Numbered from the stretch's first letter, positions 24,855 through 37,960 are shown. The stretch: DNA of 64,000 bases from Isoetes taiwanensis (GCA_021234155.1 JAJEKV010000129.1:188001-252000), one strand, 5' to 3'. A program made the numbers and translations. The notes: a model not told the origin generated them from the sequence alone.

Positions 24855-25464
24855 TGATATGGTGCTCGGGAAGTGGCCTTGCATAGAACAATATTTATTG
24901 ATATGATCAAGTAAGAAAGCCATCCAATATGTCTAAACCTTGATATTGTCACAAAGGAAAAGTTAGAAATAAACCTTGGTCTTTATTTAAAAGCAAAAAG
25001 ATGAAAAAGGTATTATTACCTATAAATAGAAGGACAACTTTGAGAAGTGATATCTCCGTGACCACAACATAGAAATCAGCGATCCTTATTGTTGGAAAGC
25101 TCTTGAAGTCTAGTTTCCAGATTGGGCTTCTTTATCTATAGATTCCTTACAGTCTGAGAGTTATACCCAGAAGGGTGCATAGGGGTCTAAGCTGACTGCA
25201 CAACTAGATCTGCTCTTTCTATGTTTGATGATTAGTCTTACTTTGTAGTATTTTCTCTAGCTTCTTGCTTGATCATATCATTAAAAGGAATTCATGTAAC
25301 ACCAGTGGTTGGTGGCTAGAAAGAGCTTGTTCTTATACGCGGAATAGCTTAACTTGGTGGCATCTTTTCTAATTGGTCCGATTGGGTCGTAAATCGAGTA
25401 TCCTGTGGTGTTTTACTTTCTAATAAGTTGATGAATTTGCAGGAAGAACGGATAATTTGTAACA
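24855..25464 (+). repeat. 5' LTR
   Basis: Starts TGATATGGTGCTCGGG and ends TTTGTAACA. It contains the promoter-like CTATAAATAGAAGGAC at about 25020. It has about 58 bp more than the 3' LTR, including a stretch near 24960 that is absent there. Confidence 0.92.
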
Positions 25465-25465
25465 A

Positions 25466-25478
25466 TCGGTATCAGAGC
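25466..25478 (+). other. primer-binding site (initiator tRNA-Met type)
   Basis: TCGGTATCAGAGC begins two bases after the 5' LTR end. It matches the common plant TGGTATCAGAGC site at 11 of 12 positions. Confidence 0.85.
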
Positions 25479-25843
25479 TGAGTTTCTTTCTTTGGAGCTT
25501 GTGGGCAATAGTTCCATATCTTACTCCTAGATCAATGGAATAGAAATGGAGAATGTTTTGCTGGAAATCTTTTTGGGAGATTATTTTGCAGGAAATACTT
25601 TTGGGAAGTGTTTCCTTGCCTTTTATGAATGCGAGGAGCAACCTAAGGTTTTTAGGCATTGGCGGTCATAAGGTATAGGATGGTTGTGCATGCATGCGAT
25701 TGCTATATTGGCTGAGATTTGACCACATTTGATTTGAGTTAAGAAGCTGTCATTTATTTCAAATGTTTGTTCTTGATTAAAAATGGGAGGTTATTGTGTC
25801 TGTATCGCAATACCCAGATCCTAAGTTCATTGTCCTGAATTGC

Positions 25844-25995
25844 CTCTCAAGGATTGATGGTAGGATTACCAGCCTTGGAAAGGGGATATACTACAAGCTC
25901 TCAAGGATTGATGGTAGGATTATCAGTCTTGGAGAGGGATATTTTATAAGCTCTCAAGAATTGATGGTAGGATTACCAGGCTTTGAGAGGAGATG
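25844..25995 (+). repeat. 53/54-bp triplication in the LTR-element interior
   Basis: Three copies start at 25844, 25898 and 25951 with CTCTCAAGGATTGATGGTAG (AAGAATTG in the third). They lie in the non-coding interior between the LTRs. Confidence 0.85.
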
Positions 25996-26137
25996 AGAAC
26001 CTAATAGTCAGTTGACTAGCTTTGCAAAAAGGTTGTTACTTCTCAAGGCAGATAATCGAGTACGATTATTCTTTGAGAAAGGATGGAAACATTTAAGACA
26101 ACTGATCGAGAATGATCAGTCTTGAAAAGGAAGGAAT

Positions 26138-26689
26138 TGATAGTGCTCGAGGGAGTGGTCTTGCAATATGATCAAGTAAGAAAGCTATCCAGTATGTTTA
26201 AACCTTAATTTAAAATCAAAACGATGAAAAAGATGTTATTACCTATAAATAGAAGGACGACTTTGAGAAGTGATATCTCCACGACCACAACTTAAAAATT
26301 AGCGATCTTTACCTTTTGGAAAGCTCTTGAAGTCTAATTTCCAGATTGGATTGTCCATAGATTCCTTGCAGTCTGAGAGTTGTGTCCAGAAAGGTGCATA
26401 GGAGTCTAAGGTGACTACACAACTAGATCTGCTTCTTTCTATGTTTGATGATGAGCCTAGCCTTACTTTGTAGTATTTTCTCTAGCTTCTTGCTTGATCA
26501 TATCATTAAAAGGAGTTTCTGTAACATTAGCGATTGGTGGCTAGAAAGAGCTTGTTCTTATACGCGGAGTAGCTTGACTTGGTGACATCTTTTCTAATTG
26601 GTCCAGTTGGGTGGTAAATTGAGTATCTTGTGGTGTTTTACTTTCTAATAAGTTGATGAATTTACAAGAGAAACAGATAATTCGTAACA
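26138..26689 (+). repeat. 3' LTR
   Basis: Starts TGATAGTGCTCGAGGG directly after the polypurine tract at 26124-26136 and ends TTCGTAACA. The TATA-like CTATAAATAGAAGGACG lies near 26243. Confidence 0.92.
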
Positions 26690-26694
26690 CGTCC

Positions 26695-28900
26695 ATCACC
26701 AGCAAAGCCTTTAGAAGAGAACTTTTGGGGCAAGCTGCTTCTGGAGTATTTAAAGGGTCCCTCTTCTAACATCAACATCCTCCCTCTATGTCAAGCTCCT
26801 CATCGAATCTGACTAGGATTTGGTCTCCAAAACGTAAACCTTGTGAGTTGCTAAGTACTTGAAGAGCTTATGTTTTGGATTGAGTTCCAATCTTTTGCAC
26901 TTGGGACATGGCCAGAAACTGCTATTGAGAACATGAAGCGATAGGAAATGACGGAACAAAGTTTCGATCTGTCCTCCTCCCGATGTGGCAATTAGAAGTC
27001 GAAAGCCACTTTAGCAGTAGTAAGACATTGTTTGGGATCATTTTCAATGGTTGATAGGTCTGAATCTCGTTTTGTCAGTGGACATGGCTATGCATGCATG
27101 TTTAGAGATGGTGCACTATGCTATCTATGAAAACATCCATATTTCGGCCTCTGAAACTTAAATCCTGCTGTGAGTTACTAGGTTCTTGAAGGGTTTATGT
27201 TTGTTGAGTTAGTGATTGGAGTATCCATTTTGTCAATGCACTCGTTGCCAAAATTCTCACCAAAATATGTGATGCTAAACATAGAGATTGAGCAGATCGA
27301 CATTCACTAATTTTGTAACCATACTGTACAGCATTTACAAGGAAGCAACATTGCACTTCATACATTGCACTTAGAGATGAATTCAAACCACTAAAAAAAG
27401 GACTTTTGAATTTTTTGGTCTAACCAACTGCTGGGCTTTAAATTTTTTGGTCTAACCAACTGGGCTATTCAGACAAGAAAGGGTCAGCAACTACTATTAT
27501 ATATAAAATTCTTATTCTAGTTTGGTTATACCGAGATCATTGTCGAGTATATGCATATATCTAGGCCATCATATGCCCATTTTCAAGGAGATTCTTTGAA
27601 ATGAAATATACTTATTACGTTCTAAAAGGGCTCTACTTTGTTTTCTCTCACTTACGACCTCATGATTGTCAATGCCCTTCAAATATGTCATATCTAGCAT
27701 GCACATTGCTCTTCTAAATTCTCAAATGAAGCATCACTCCAACCCATCTTATCAAGCTCGAGAAGCGAGACCTGGACAAAGAGGTCAATGCAGAAGTTAT
27801 GGCATTAACAGCAAGAAGATCTCGCCCACTAGGTTTCACGTGGAGGCAGAGCTTCAAGGATGTCAGTATCGCAAAGAAGATTGCATTCTCCAAATGTAAT
27901 ACATGTGAGGTTATCCGTGCGAAGCTCTTGAACGTTAAGGAGGTCTAAGGATGAGGAAGAGAGGAGGATATTGCATGATTAAAGAAGAGCACATAGATTA
28001 GAGCAAGCCTCGTGGCGTACCCAGTACTAGTTGTGGAGATTATACTCCCACAGATATCCTGTAGACTATCTCTATATTATTCACGTCAAAATGGACCAAG
28101 CGAAGACAATGATTCCAAAATTGCAGCAATCTGCAAAGTCTCTTTGGAGACTAGAGAAGTTGAAAATATCCTTGACAGGTGCAATCACGCATCACCATGG
28201 AAAGGGGAGCTACGGAAATTTTCCTTTGGATCTATGGTCAAATGACTCAAACTTCTATGTAGGTTCCTTGAATAGAATTCTAAAAAGGTTAGAGATGGTT
28301 CATGAGCATGAGGCCATCTTGCAGGCCTAAAACATCAGTTCCATTGGGTGAAATCCTTGCATGACACCTCAGCCCTTGCTTCGAAGTTATCACTATCCAA
28401 TAGCAGCATCCCTGTTAATTTGCGCAGGCTTCCTCAATGAAGCCGCTCCCATGCACACTCTAGCTGCAACTAGACAATGCATTTGGATAGAACAAGAATA
28501 GGCATATCTTCTTATATCATTCGTACCTAGTATATCTTGGTGTGTTTGAAGAGATTGAGTTAGGTTTCATGGGCCATACACACGACGATATCGACGCTTT
28601 GTTTGGTAACCTTTCATCAAATCTGAAGAAGGCTGATGTGCTGACCATGCCTGAATTGCTATATGAATTTCACACATGCAACCTGGACGCACCTATGCCC
28701 TATGTTGTTTGACAAAGTGCCAGACTGGAAGGGGTTCATAGAAGGGTACATTCCGGACAGGGATGATACATTGACTGGACACACCAGTCCTTTAACTTTT
28801 AGATTTGCTATGAATGATAATTGGCTCGTCATGTACTAGAAAGCCCGTCCTACTTTCTTGGAGTGATTACCTGTTGCAGGAATAAAACTTTCGTTGATGG
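26695..28900 (+). pseudogene. DUF7869-type transposon protein, C-terminal remnant
   Basis: After the LTR element the remnant continues. Around 27750-27945 it reads LEKRDLDKEVNAEVMALTAR, then FKDVSIAKKIAFSKCNTCE, a Cys-pair block. At 28060-28330 it reads DYLYIIHVKMDQAKTMIP, LTGAITHHHGKGSYG and DSNFYVGSLNRILKRLE. At 28470-28690 it reads LGVFEEIELGFMGHTHDDID, the hallmark Gly-His-Thr-His-Asp-Asp-Ile-Asp motif of the DUF7869 domain (about 28571), then ALFGNLSSNLKKADVLTMPE. Near 28790, TGHTSPLTFRF follows. The DUF7869 name is from memory. Frameshifts and stops make it inactive. Confidence 0.65.
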
Positions 28901-28959
28901 AAATAAGGTCCCGTGGATCACATATTGTAGCCTCCTAGGTATGAAAGGTCACCCGTAGG

Positions 28960-29860
28960 TAAACCCACATACGGCAATGCCAATCGCCGCCAACGTTGCT
29001 CGTGGCAACGCCTATGGGGCCTATAGGTTTACCAACCTCCTCCACCCAGGGGTTACTATGCACATAATGAGGAAGTCCTGTTTATGAAAATTGATGTTCT
29101 TTTATGTTATAAATTCTCAAAGAATTGAATTAACACAAATGACACAAATCCATAATATGAGGAAACCATGTTTAGTGAAGAAACCCTTTAGATGCTAGAT
29201 GACACCCCTACATTAGGACATTATACAAAGCATATCCGTTGAGAGACATTTTGGATTTTGTTCTCATTTTCCATACATTGTTCTTCTCCTTGAGTAGGCT
29301 CAAAAACTTGAAACCCCATTGGTAGAAAGCCATGGCTCCCCACTAAAGGTTTGTGTTGGGGGTATAATTTCAATTTTATCCATTAATAAAGAAAGAAAGA
29401 ATGATTTTTATTGTGCAAACCTTAAGTATGCACAATTTGCCAACACTTATATTAGAATTAGACGAAGACACTTATCTCCAAAGAAAGATGGCCATGCCTC
29501 GACTATTTCAATTGGATCTCTAGCTTTACTCAGCCAGAGCTTTGTGTTGAAGTCTTTCATACAATTTACTGCGTGTTAACGCGTTTCTATATGATGGCGT
29601 TTTAATTTCACATGTTACCCGGCACCAATGCTTGCACCTAACCTGATCAGATCCCGTTGATAAAAGACTAATTTCAAAACACGTCCATTTTGACAAATTC
29701 CAGTTCAGACTTGGTGCCTGCTATTCATTTGCTTCATGATATTTCAGATGAGCCTAGCAATGTCTCGTCTCAGTGGGGAAACAATAAAGTAAGTGCCCAT
29801 GACATCTCTATGGAAATAGCATTTCAAAATGATGGTCTCGGTTAGAATCTTGATTGGTCG
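28960..29860. other. intergenic, no recognisable gene
   Basis: No coding domain was seen. It lies between the transposon remnant and the PPR gene and may hold the PPR promoter, but I cannot point to a TATA box with confidence. Confidence 0.4.
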
Positions 29861-29866
29861 CAGATA

Positions 29867-32800
29867 ATGGCAAAGACTCTCCATTCTAGGCATGAAGGTA
29901 CTGAAGCTATATCTCGGATAGGGGGTAGTCTTCAATCTGATTGGGATGAAGAGAATCTTGGCGATATGGAGGTTGAAAAAGGAACAAATGATTTGAGAAT
30001 GTTGAGCTTAGAAGAGGCTCTCGACCATTTGGAGCAAATGTTCAAGCAGCCTTCTGTTGAAGAAATTATAGATATCATGCAGAAGTGTAGGAGAATAAGA
30101 AGCCTACAATATGCCAAGCGCTTGCATTTATACATTTGCAGTAATGGGCTTGAGGTTCAGGCAACTCTAGGGAACCACATTGTGCCAATGTTTGTGCAAT
30201 GTGGAAGCATGTACGATGCTCAACGTGCCTTTGACGTGTTGGTTTATCGAAATGAACATTCTTGGACTTCAAATATCTTAGGGTATATTGAACATGAGCA
30301 ACCAGTGTATTCTCTTAGCATGTATCAGGAAATGAGAAAATATAACGTGTATCCTAGCAGCTACACACTTGTCACTGTTCTGAGAGCTTGTATCAGAACC
30401 AGAGATTTAGAAAGAGGTCGAAAGATTCATATTGAAATAGTAAGAAGAGGATTTGATAGGAATCCATTTGTCGGAAGTACTGTTATTAACATTGCTCACC
30501 TGGAGAAGCACGAGAAAGTTTTGATAAGCTATCAGTGCGGAATGTCGTAACCTGGAATGCATTAATCTTAGGGTATGTTGAAAATGGTGATGGTCAGGAG
30601 GCATTGCGCTGTTTTCAACGAATGCAACTTGAGGGCATGTCTCCTGATACTACCACATTTATTTGCGGCTTGAAAGCTTGTGACATGTTGAGGACTACAG
30701 ACAGTGGTAGAACCATACACAGGAAAGCTACAGAAAAAGGGTTGGATAAAGATATTTTTGTTGCAAATACCATAATTGACATGTATGCAAAATGTGGAGC
30801 AATGTATGAGGCTCGAGAAGTTTTTGACAAATTGGTAGCTCGTAATGTTGTGTCCTGGAATGTGCTGATTGCCGGATATTCTGAAAATGCAGCCGGGGAG
30901 GCTTTGAAATGTTTTGAACAAATGATATTAGAGGGCATGCCTGCAGACGTTATCACATTCATTTGCACTTTGAAGGCCTGTGCCAGTACTGGTAACATAG
31001 ATAAGGGGCGGGAAATACACCATAATATAAAGGGAAAAAGGTTTGAGAGGGACCTTTTCCTTGGCAATACATTGGTTGACATGTATGCCAAATGCGGTGC
31101 ACTTACTGATGCCCAGCAGGTCTTTGATGAGCTACGAGTGCGTGATGTTGTGTCATGGAGTGTTTTAATTGGAGGATATGCTGAAAATGGTCATGGCGAG
31201 GAATCATTGCGGATATTTGAATGGATGCAACTAGAGGGTTCTCCAGATAGTGCAACATTTGTTTGCTGTTTGAAAGCTTGTAGCACCTTAGGAATTGTAG
31301 AGAAGGGCCGAGAAATACACTCAATAATTTTACAAAACCACTTTGAGAAAGACACTTTAGTTGGTACTAGTTTGATAGACATGTATGCTAAATGTGGCTC
31401 AATGATGGAAGCGCAGGAAGTCTTTGACAGGTTACCAATTAGAAATGTTATTTCTTGGACATCATTAATTGAAGGGTATGCTGGAAACGGACTTAGTCAC
31501 GAAGCCCTGAAGTGTCTTGAGCAGATGCAGGTGGAGTATATTTGTCCAAATGCTGTCACATTCCTTTGCAGTTTAAAAGCATGTTGCAGCATTGGAGCTA
31601 TATGTACAGCACGGAAAATTCATGCTCAGGTTGTACAAACAGGGTTACTGGAAAACCTTAGCATTGGAAATTGTTTAGTCGGCATTTATGCACTGCATGG
31701 CTACCTTGCAGAAGCATGTGAAGTGTTTGATAGACAAGAAGGAAAGGATGTAGTCTCTTGGACTGCTCTGATATCTGGATATGCTGAGAATGGCCTTGGT
31801 CAAGAGGCTCTGAAATGTTTCCGACAAATGTTATTGCATGATGTTTCTCCAGATGCTATAACTTTTCGGATCTGTGGACAGTGCAAGGGAAATACATGCA
31901 AAAGTTATACAGCTAGGATTTCAAGAGGAAGCCATGCTTGTTGGAAGTCTGGTTGACATGTATGCAAGATGTGGATTGCTTGCAGATGCAAGAAATGTTT
32001 TTGACAGACTGTCATACCAAAATATCACTTCATGGAATGCACTTATTGCAGGATATATTGAAAATGGACATAACCAACAGGCGCTGAATTGTTTTGCGCA
32101 GATGCAAGTGCAAGGGGTTTTGCCAGATGCTATCACCCTAGTTTGCAGTTTGAAAGCCTGTGGCAACTTAAAAAATGTAGACCAGGGACGAAAGATACAT
32201 GATGAGATTGTTTGCAAAAAATTTAAAGATAATGTTTTTGTTAACAATGCCTTGATTAGCATGTATGCAAAATGTGGGTTACTTGTGGAGGCACAGAAGG
32301 TATTTGACAAGCTTCCAATCCGGGATGTTGTTTCATGGAATGCTCTAATTGAGGGCTATAGTGGCAATGGATGTGGTCAAGAAGCGCTGAAATGTCTTGA
32401 AGCTATGCAGCTAGAAGGCATGTCACCAGATGTTGTCACTCTTGTTTCTGGCCTAAAAGCTTGCAGCAACGTAGGAAGCATAGAAAAAGGTCGAGAAATA
32501 CACATTGACATTGTGCGCAGAGGATATGGGAATGACCCTTTTGTTGGCAGTACATTGATTGATATGTATGCAAAATGTGCTTCAGTAGGAGAAGCACAGA
32601 CCGTATTCAATAATCTGGCAATTCAAAATGTTATTTCATGGAATGCAATGATAAGAGCATTTACTATGAATGATGAGTGCACCATGGCTGTGCAGTGTTT
32701 CCATAAGATGCTAGAAGAAGGTATAATCCCAAATGGTGTCACATTCACGTGTCTCCTTACTGCTTGCAGTCGTTCTAACTTTGTGGTCAAAGGTCAGGAA

Positions 32801-33524
32801 TATTTTAAGGTAATGACAGAAGAATATAATATTGCACCAACAACAGATCATTATACTTGCTTAGTGGACATTCTTGCACGGTCTGGGCGCTTGCACGAGG
32901 CAGAGAAATTGCTTAAGCTTCTCTCTCCATCGGAAGAAAAATGGACAGCTTTTCTGGGATCATGTAAAACATATGGAGAAACAGAACTAGGAATAAGGTG
33001 CTTTGATCAGCTAGTGCATATGAATCCACAAAATGCCTCTTCATACGTGCTTATGGCAAATATTTATGCAAGTGAGGGTGGATGGGAGGAAGCAAATAAG
33101 ATCCTGGAGCTTAAACAACGTGCAGGGGCAAAGAAAAAACCTGCAATTGCCGTGATTGAGGTAAATAGTCAGGTGCACCAATTTGAAATTGGTGATAAAC
33201 AGACTTCAGAACTTAAACAAATGTTAGAGACATTGAACTTATCCATGAAGGATGAAGGTTATATCCCAAATCTTGAACTTGTCTTGAAACGTATAACTGA
33301 CGAGAAGAAAGAAGTCACATTATGTGGGCATGTAGAGAGAATGGCTATGGCATTTGGCCTTCTCCACACTCCACAAGGGCATACATTGTTTGAGAATGTG
33401 CAATGATTGTCATTGTGCCACTAAGGTTATATCTAGAACTGAAAAACGAGAGATTACTGTTCGGGAGCCCAACTGGGTACATCACTTCAAGGAAGGCCTG
33501 TGTTCTTGTGGAGACATGTGGTGA
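29867..33524 (+). pseudogene. PPR-DYW protein gene with lesions (nine PLS units, KP-like PG-box)
   Basis: From the ATG at 29867 a single-exon PLS-class PPR protein runs to DYW. About nine ~100-residue units carry the S.T/NALI.GY, LKAC and MYAKCG landmarks. Then come the E region (LARSGRLHEAEKL), a PG-box reading KKKPAIAVIEV, the deaminase HxE as [13 protein letters not shown], and the end [14 protein letters not shown]. Family role: organelle RNA editing. Three lesions break it. Near 30500-30520 the MYAKCG of one unit is deleted with a frame change. Near 31870 about 40 bp (LKAC region) is missing. Near 33389 about 14 bp is missing before CNDCH. All parts resume in another frame. Deletions of this size argue against simple sequencing error. 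It converges with polyubiquitin 430 bp downstream. Confidence 0.85.
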
Positions 33525-33950
33525 TTCTTAACCATCAAATTATACTCAGATTTACAATTCTTGGGAACAAATTCATCCCCATTTTTTGGAGATTCAAACT
33601 GAAAGAAATGTAAAAGAAAGTATACCGTACTCAGTAATTAAGCTTCACATTGAAATATTCAAGCTATTGCCTGGGAACTCTAGCAAGATCAAGGAATATT
33701 GAATCCACGTTTTGTCCAACTGTGTCCTTAAACAAGTCAATAATGCAGCAAGAATATTTAACGAAACTTCTTACAATACAAGGATAATCCTTTCCATATG
33801 ATTAAATTTCTCATACAGACATGTTGCAGAGCCTATTAAAAAAAAAGCGCTTTATTTATATATCATGACAGTAGCACACATTTCAGTGATCTTCCAATCT
33901 TAAAACCTACACATCGCATGTAGCATATATTTTCAAGTTCCAGTCTTCCA
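33525..33950. other. convergent intergenic spacer
   Basis: The spacer holds the 3' ends of the plus-strand PPR gene and the minus-strand polyubiquitin gene. No gene was seen inside it. Confidence 0.6.
33851..33856 (-). promoter_or_regulatory. AATAAA poly(A) signal of polyubiquitin
   Basis: AATAAA on the minus strand, about 100 nt past the ubiquitin stop codon, sits within an A/T-rich 3' flank. The position is typical for a plant near-upstream element. Confidence 0.5.
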
Positions 33951-33954
33951 ACAT

Positions 33955-34952
<998 letters not shown>

Positions 34953-35097
34953 AAGGGGACATTTGTGTGTCGGATTGAAACGAGATTTGGAATCCGTAAA
35001 GGCACGTGTTCTAGGAATATGCCCACCAAAAGGTAAAAGTTAGTACGTACGCCAATCCGATAAGGGTAAATATCGAACATAGTCATGTTTAAACTAG

Positions 35098-35408
35098 CCT
35101 TACAATACCATAATTGGGTCGTCTTTTTTTGTCGCTTGTGTAATCTCACGTCGACAATCACGGAATAACAATCGGGAACACAAATTCTCAATGACCTGTA
35201 GAGCCGGTGGCTTTTTACATAGAAGCGACCAGAATCGACCGGACAGATCCGGCTATGGCGGTTCCAGATCTGGCGATGGGGTTTCAGTGGCGATGGCGTT
35301 TCAGATCCTCCAGGACTGGAGAGCTAACAGACGCCATAGCCAGGAGCTCGAGACAAGAAGCAAACAGAGCAACACAAAAAACGACTCCCCAATTATGGTA
35401 TTGTTAGG
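35098..35408. mobile_element. 311-bp MITE with ~35-bp imperfect TIRs
   Basis: The left end CCTTACAATACCATAATTGG (35098 onward) matches the right end read on the other strand, CCTAACAATACCATAATTGG. Similarity continues through GTC.TTTTTTGT, about 35 bp with a few mismatches (right arm 35374-35408). A possible imperfect 7-9 bp target duplication is TAAACTAGC/TAAGCTAAC. The interior is GC-rich with an open frame that I do not recognise. It lies about 145 bp upstream of the polyubiquitin TATA box. The superfamily is undetermined. Confidence 0.65.
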
Positions 35409-35487
35409 GTAAGCTAACTGGTCCAAGATTCCCAGTCAGGGAGCAGCTAACTGGGAATCTTGGACCAGTTAGCTTACCCTATAACAA
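35401..35487. repeat. 36-bp near-perfect hairpin abutting the MITE
   Basis: The arms 35401-35436 and 35450-35487 are complementary, except for two extra bases in the right arm (TTGTTA-GGG against TTGTTATAGGG). The loop is 13 nt. The left arm includes the last eight bases of the MITE and 28 bases of flank, so the right arm looks like an inverted copy made after the MITE inserted. Confidence 0.9.
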
Positions 35488-35489
35488 GA

Positions 35490-36100
35490 AATTTATCCGC
35501 CACAAATACTTCTCTTTCCTACCTCCTCTGTATTTGGTGGAGTCATTCAGTAAAGAGAAATATTTCCCTGAGGTGAACATTTCACTCTACTGATACTTAT
35601 GGTAATAATGGATGTGTGCCAATCTAGGAACATGCAGCATTAAAGCCTTATTGTTTGGAACAACCAGCGGATTCCCATTATTGAGCTCATTTTTCCTTCG
35701 AGACTTCAAAACCTCAACTTTTTCCATTGATACCCCACCCAATGGTAGCCACTGGGTTTTAGGCCTGGGTGGATTCGTATGCAATGTTCTGACCCTTAAA
35801 CCACCCTCTAATGGGCACCCTTCTTTTATTTCTCCTTTTTCTATATCCACCACCCAATGGCACGTAGTGGGCTTAGCCTTTTCTCTGAGATTACCATACC
35901 TGTTCTAGTTTCTATTAAACTTATAAGATTCAACATGGAAGTTTAGTTGGGCCAAAAAAATCAGGGATGCAAAGGATAGTAGATTTGCAAAGGATAATTC
36001 CTTCCAAGTTGCGTTAAAATTTATACTTGGTAATTTACGTTTGGACTATGGATGGATAAGTGGCTTAGTGAATTGATATTTTGTATAGCTTTTAACATAA
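35490..36100. other. no recognisable gene
   Basis: Short open frames only. A phrase of the type CCACCCAATGG.A.CCACTGGG/CACCCAATGGCACGTAGTGG occurs twice (about 35740 and 35850), a small dispersed repeat. Confidence 0.4.
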
Positions 36101-36139
36101 CAATTAACTACCATAGCTACCATGGTCTAAAAATAGAAA

Positions 36140-36800
36140 GTGCTCTAGGATGTTCTAGATAGCTCTAGAATCTTCTAGAATCTGCTGGAATGTCCTAGAG
36201 TCTTCTAAAATGTCTAAAAATATACGATGACGATCTCCGACGTGGTAGAACTTGTGCCTATACATGTCCTCCACTTTGTCTGCCATAAGGCAGCAGGATA
36301 AGCTCCACAATAATTGTGTGAGTATGCACCAGTAAAAATTGGCTTCCATGTACACTGGGGCTGGTATACTGGTTGTTGCCTAAAAATAGAATTTTTTTTT
36401 GAAACTTTGCAAATGCTCAAAATGGAATCTTCTAGAAACTTCTAGAATGGCCTGAAATGTCCTAGAGTCTTCTAGAATGTCTAAAAATAGAAAGTTTTCT
36501 GAAACTTTAAAAATGCTCAAAATAGAATGTTCTGGAATGTTCTAGATGCTTACGTGTAAGCACCAAATAGTGTACGTCCGTCTGTGAGTGAGTGCGTCCG
36601 TCTGTCCCAAACCCGCGATGCTTACCCACTAGGTACAAACATGTGCATAGTAGTACATATAAGAGAGCTCTTGGGTGATACTGTGGAATTGGCAATAAGT
36701 GTGAGTAAGCTCCCCATGGGTGATGCTTTAAGATCGGTAGAATATTCTAAAATGCTCTAGAAAGGTCTAGAAAGTTCTAAAATTTGAAATTCATACATAA
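36140..36800. repeat. heat-shock-element-like TTCTAGAA repeat cluster
   Basis: Dense TTCTAGAA/GAATnTTCTAGAA units fill 36145-36200, 36425-36485, 36525-36550 and 36730-36780. Two larger copies (about 36171 and 36439) share GTCCTAGAGTCTTCTA.AATG and CTAAAAATA. A ~100-bp internal repeat starts at about 36380 and 36480 (GAAACTTT..AAATGCTCAAAAT). nGAAnnTTCn arrays are the binding pattern of heat-shock factors, and some plant LTRs carry them. Function here is untested inference. Confidence 0.6.
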
Positions 36801-37960
36801 TTAAGGATGAGGCCTATCAAATTCTAGGTTCTAGAGTACAACACCCATGTTCAAGGAATTTACCGTCCATCGCTCAACCTATGCATGAGGAGTTTACTCA
36901 CATCTACACCCATGAGGAGCTTGCCTTGGCTCGGTTTGGACATCTTCGGCACTATTCCTAGGTTTGGCCTCGACTTGGACGAATGCACTAATCCCTATAT
37001 GTTTAAGGAGCTTACTCATCTTATTCAGCATCCATTGCTCAACCCATGTATGAGGAGTTTGCCGAACTGAACTACAGCAAGCAATCTCGCCAAATCCTTG
37101 AGCCTGTATTTCTTCCTTCCATGTTCGTTCTTACTTACAATAACACCATCATGTTTCCTCTTGACTGGTCGTTTAACTTTCACTTATCAATCCCCTCAGG
37201 AACAACGCAAATATATCTATCGGCATAACCGATCTTGAGGCCTTTGGTTCAGTTTCAACGAATAATCTTAATCCTCTTATTGTTGAACATCAGTAACAAA
37301 GGAAAACAAGGTGCTGCGCACGGAGGGTTGCCCTCCATGGCAGGAGGTTGAAGTGGTTTAAATAATACTTGAAAGTCATGTTTTTACAATCAACCAAAAT
37401 TGCTATTTTAAAACAGTCACATTTTGTGCATCCATGTTGCAGTTCATGTTGGCTTCTGGATTGGCGTCCATGTTGGGTCAATCCCTTGGGCGTAGAGGTG
37501 TTTCAGTTGTCTCGATAGACGGTAACTCCCCCCCAAACACGGCTTACAACTTTCATCGTACCGTGCTCTCCGAAGAGCAACCTTTGCAGAAGTGAATTGG
37601 CTAGGAATTCTTGTAGCTTGGAGGTATCCGGCTATAGGGGAACCAAGAACACAAAGAAGAAGATTGCAAAGACAGGCCCCAAGGAGAGTATACATAATCA
37701 ATGCCGCTAACTGCAGTCATGTCTTCTGCCCTTTAGCTTTAGAACAAAGTTTTGCCATTAGCCCACTTCATGGAAAGTTGGCGCTAAATACCAAACCCAC
37801 TAATTTCACAAACATTTTCAACCTCAAACTGTTGAATCAAACTGGCAGAGCTTCTCAGGCACTAGCCCGGTTGATCCAAGATAATTTGATGGTATCAGTA
37901 TCTCAAATACGAAGTTTCGCGTTTGTAACTAGGCTAAAAACTTGCAGGAGAGATTGATCC

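Larger units (their letters stand above)
24855..26689 (+). mobile_element. complete non-autonomous LTR retrotransposon (TRIM-like), TSD CGTCC
   Basis: Two direct LTRs (24855-25464, 610 bp; 26138-26689, 552 bp) begin TGATA.GTGCTCG and end GTAACA. They flank a 673-bp non-coding interior. CGTCC is duplicated at 24850-24854 and 26690-26694. A primer-binding site, CGGTATCAGAGC, follows the left LTR and matches the usual plant initiator tRNA-Met site TGGTATCAGAGC apart from its first base. A purine tract, GAAAAGGAAGGAA, precedes the right LTR. The LTRs differ by many substitutions and indels, so the insertion is old. With no gag or pol, it depends on another element. Confidence 0.93.

Noticed and set aside
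30568-32610. Minus-strand frames of 77-158 codons
   Set aside because: They are antisense shadows of the 29.9-33.5 kb PPR gene.
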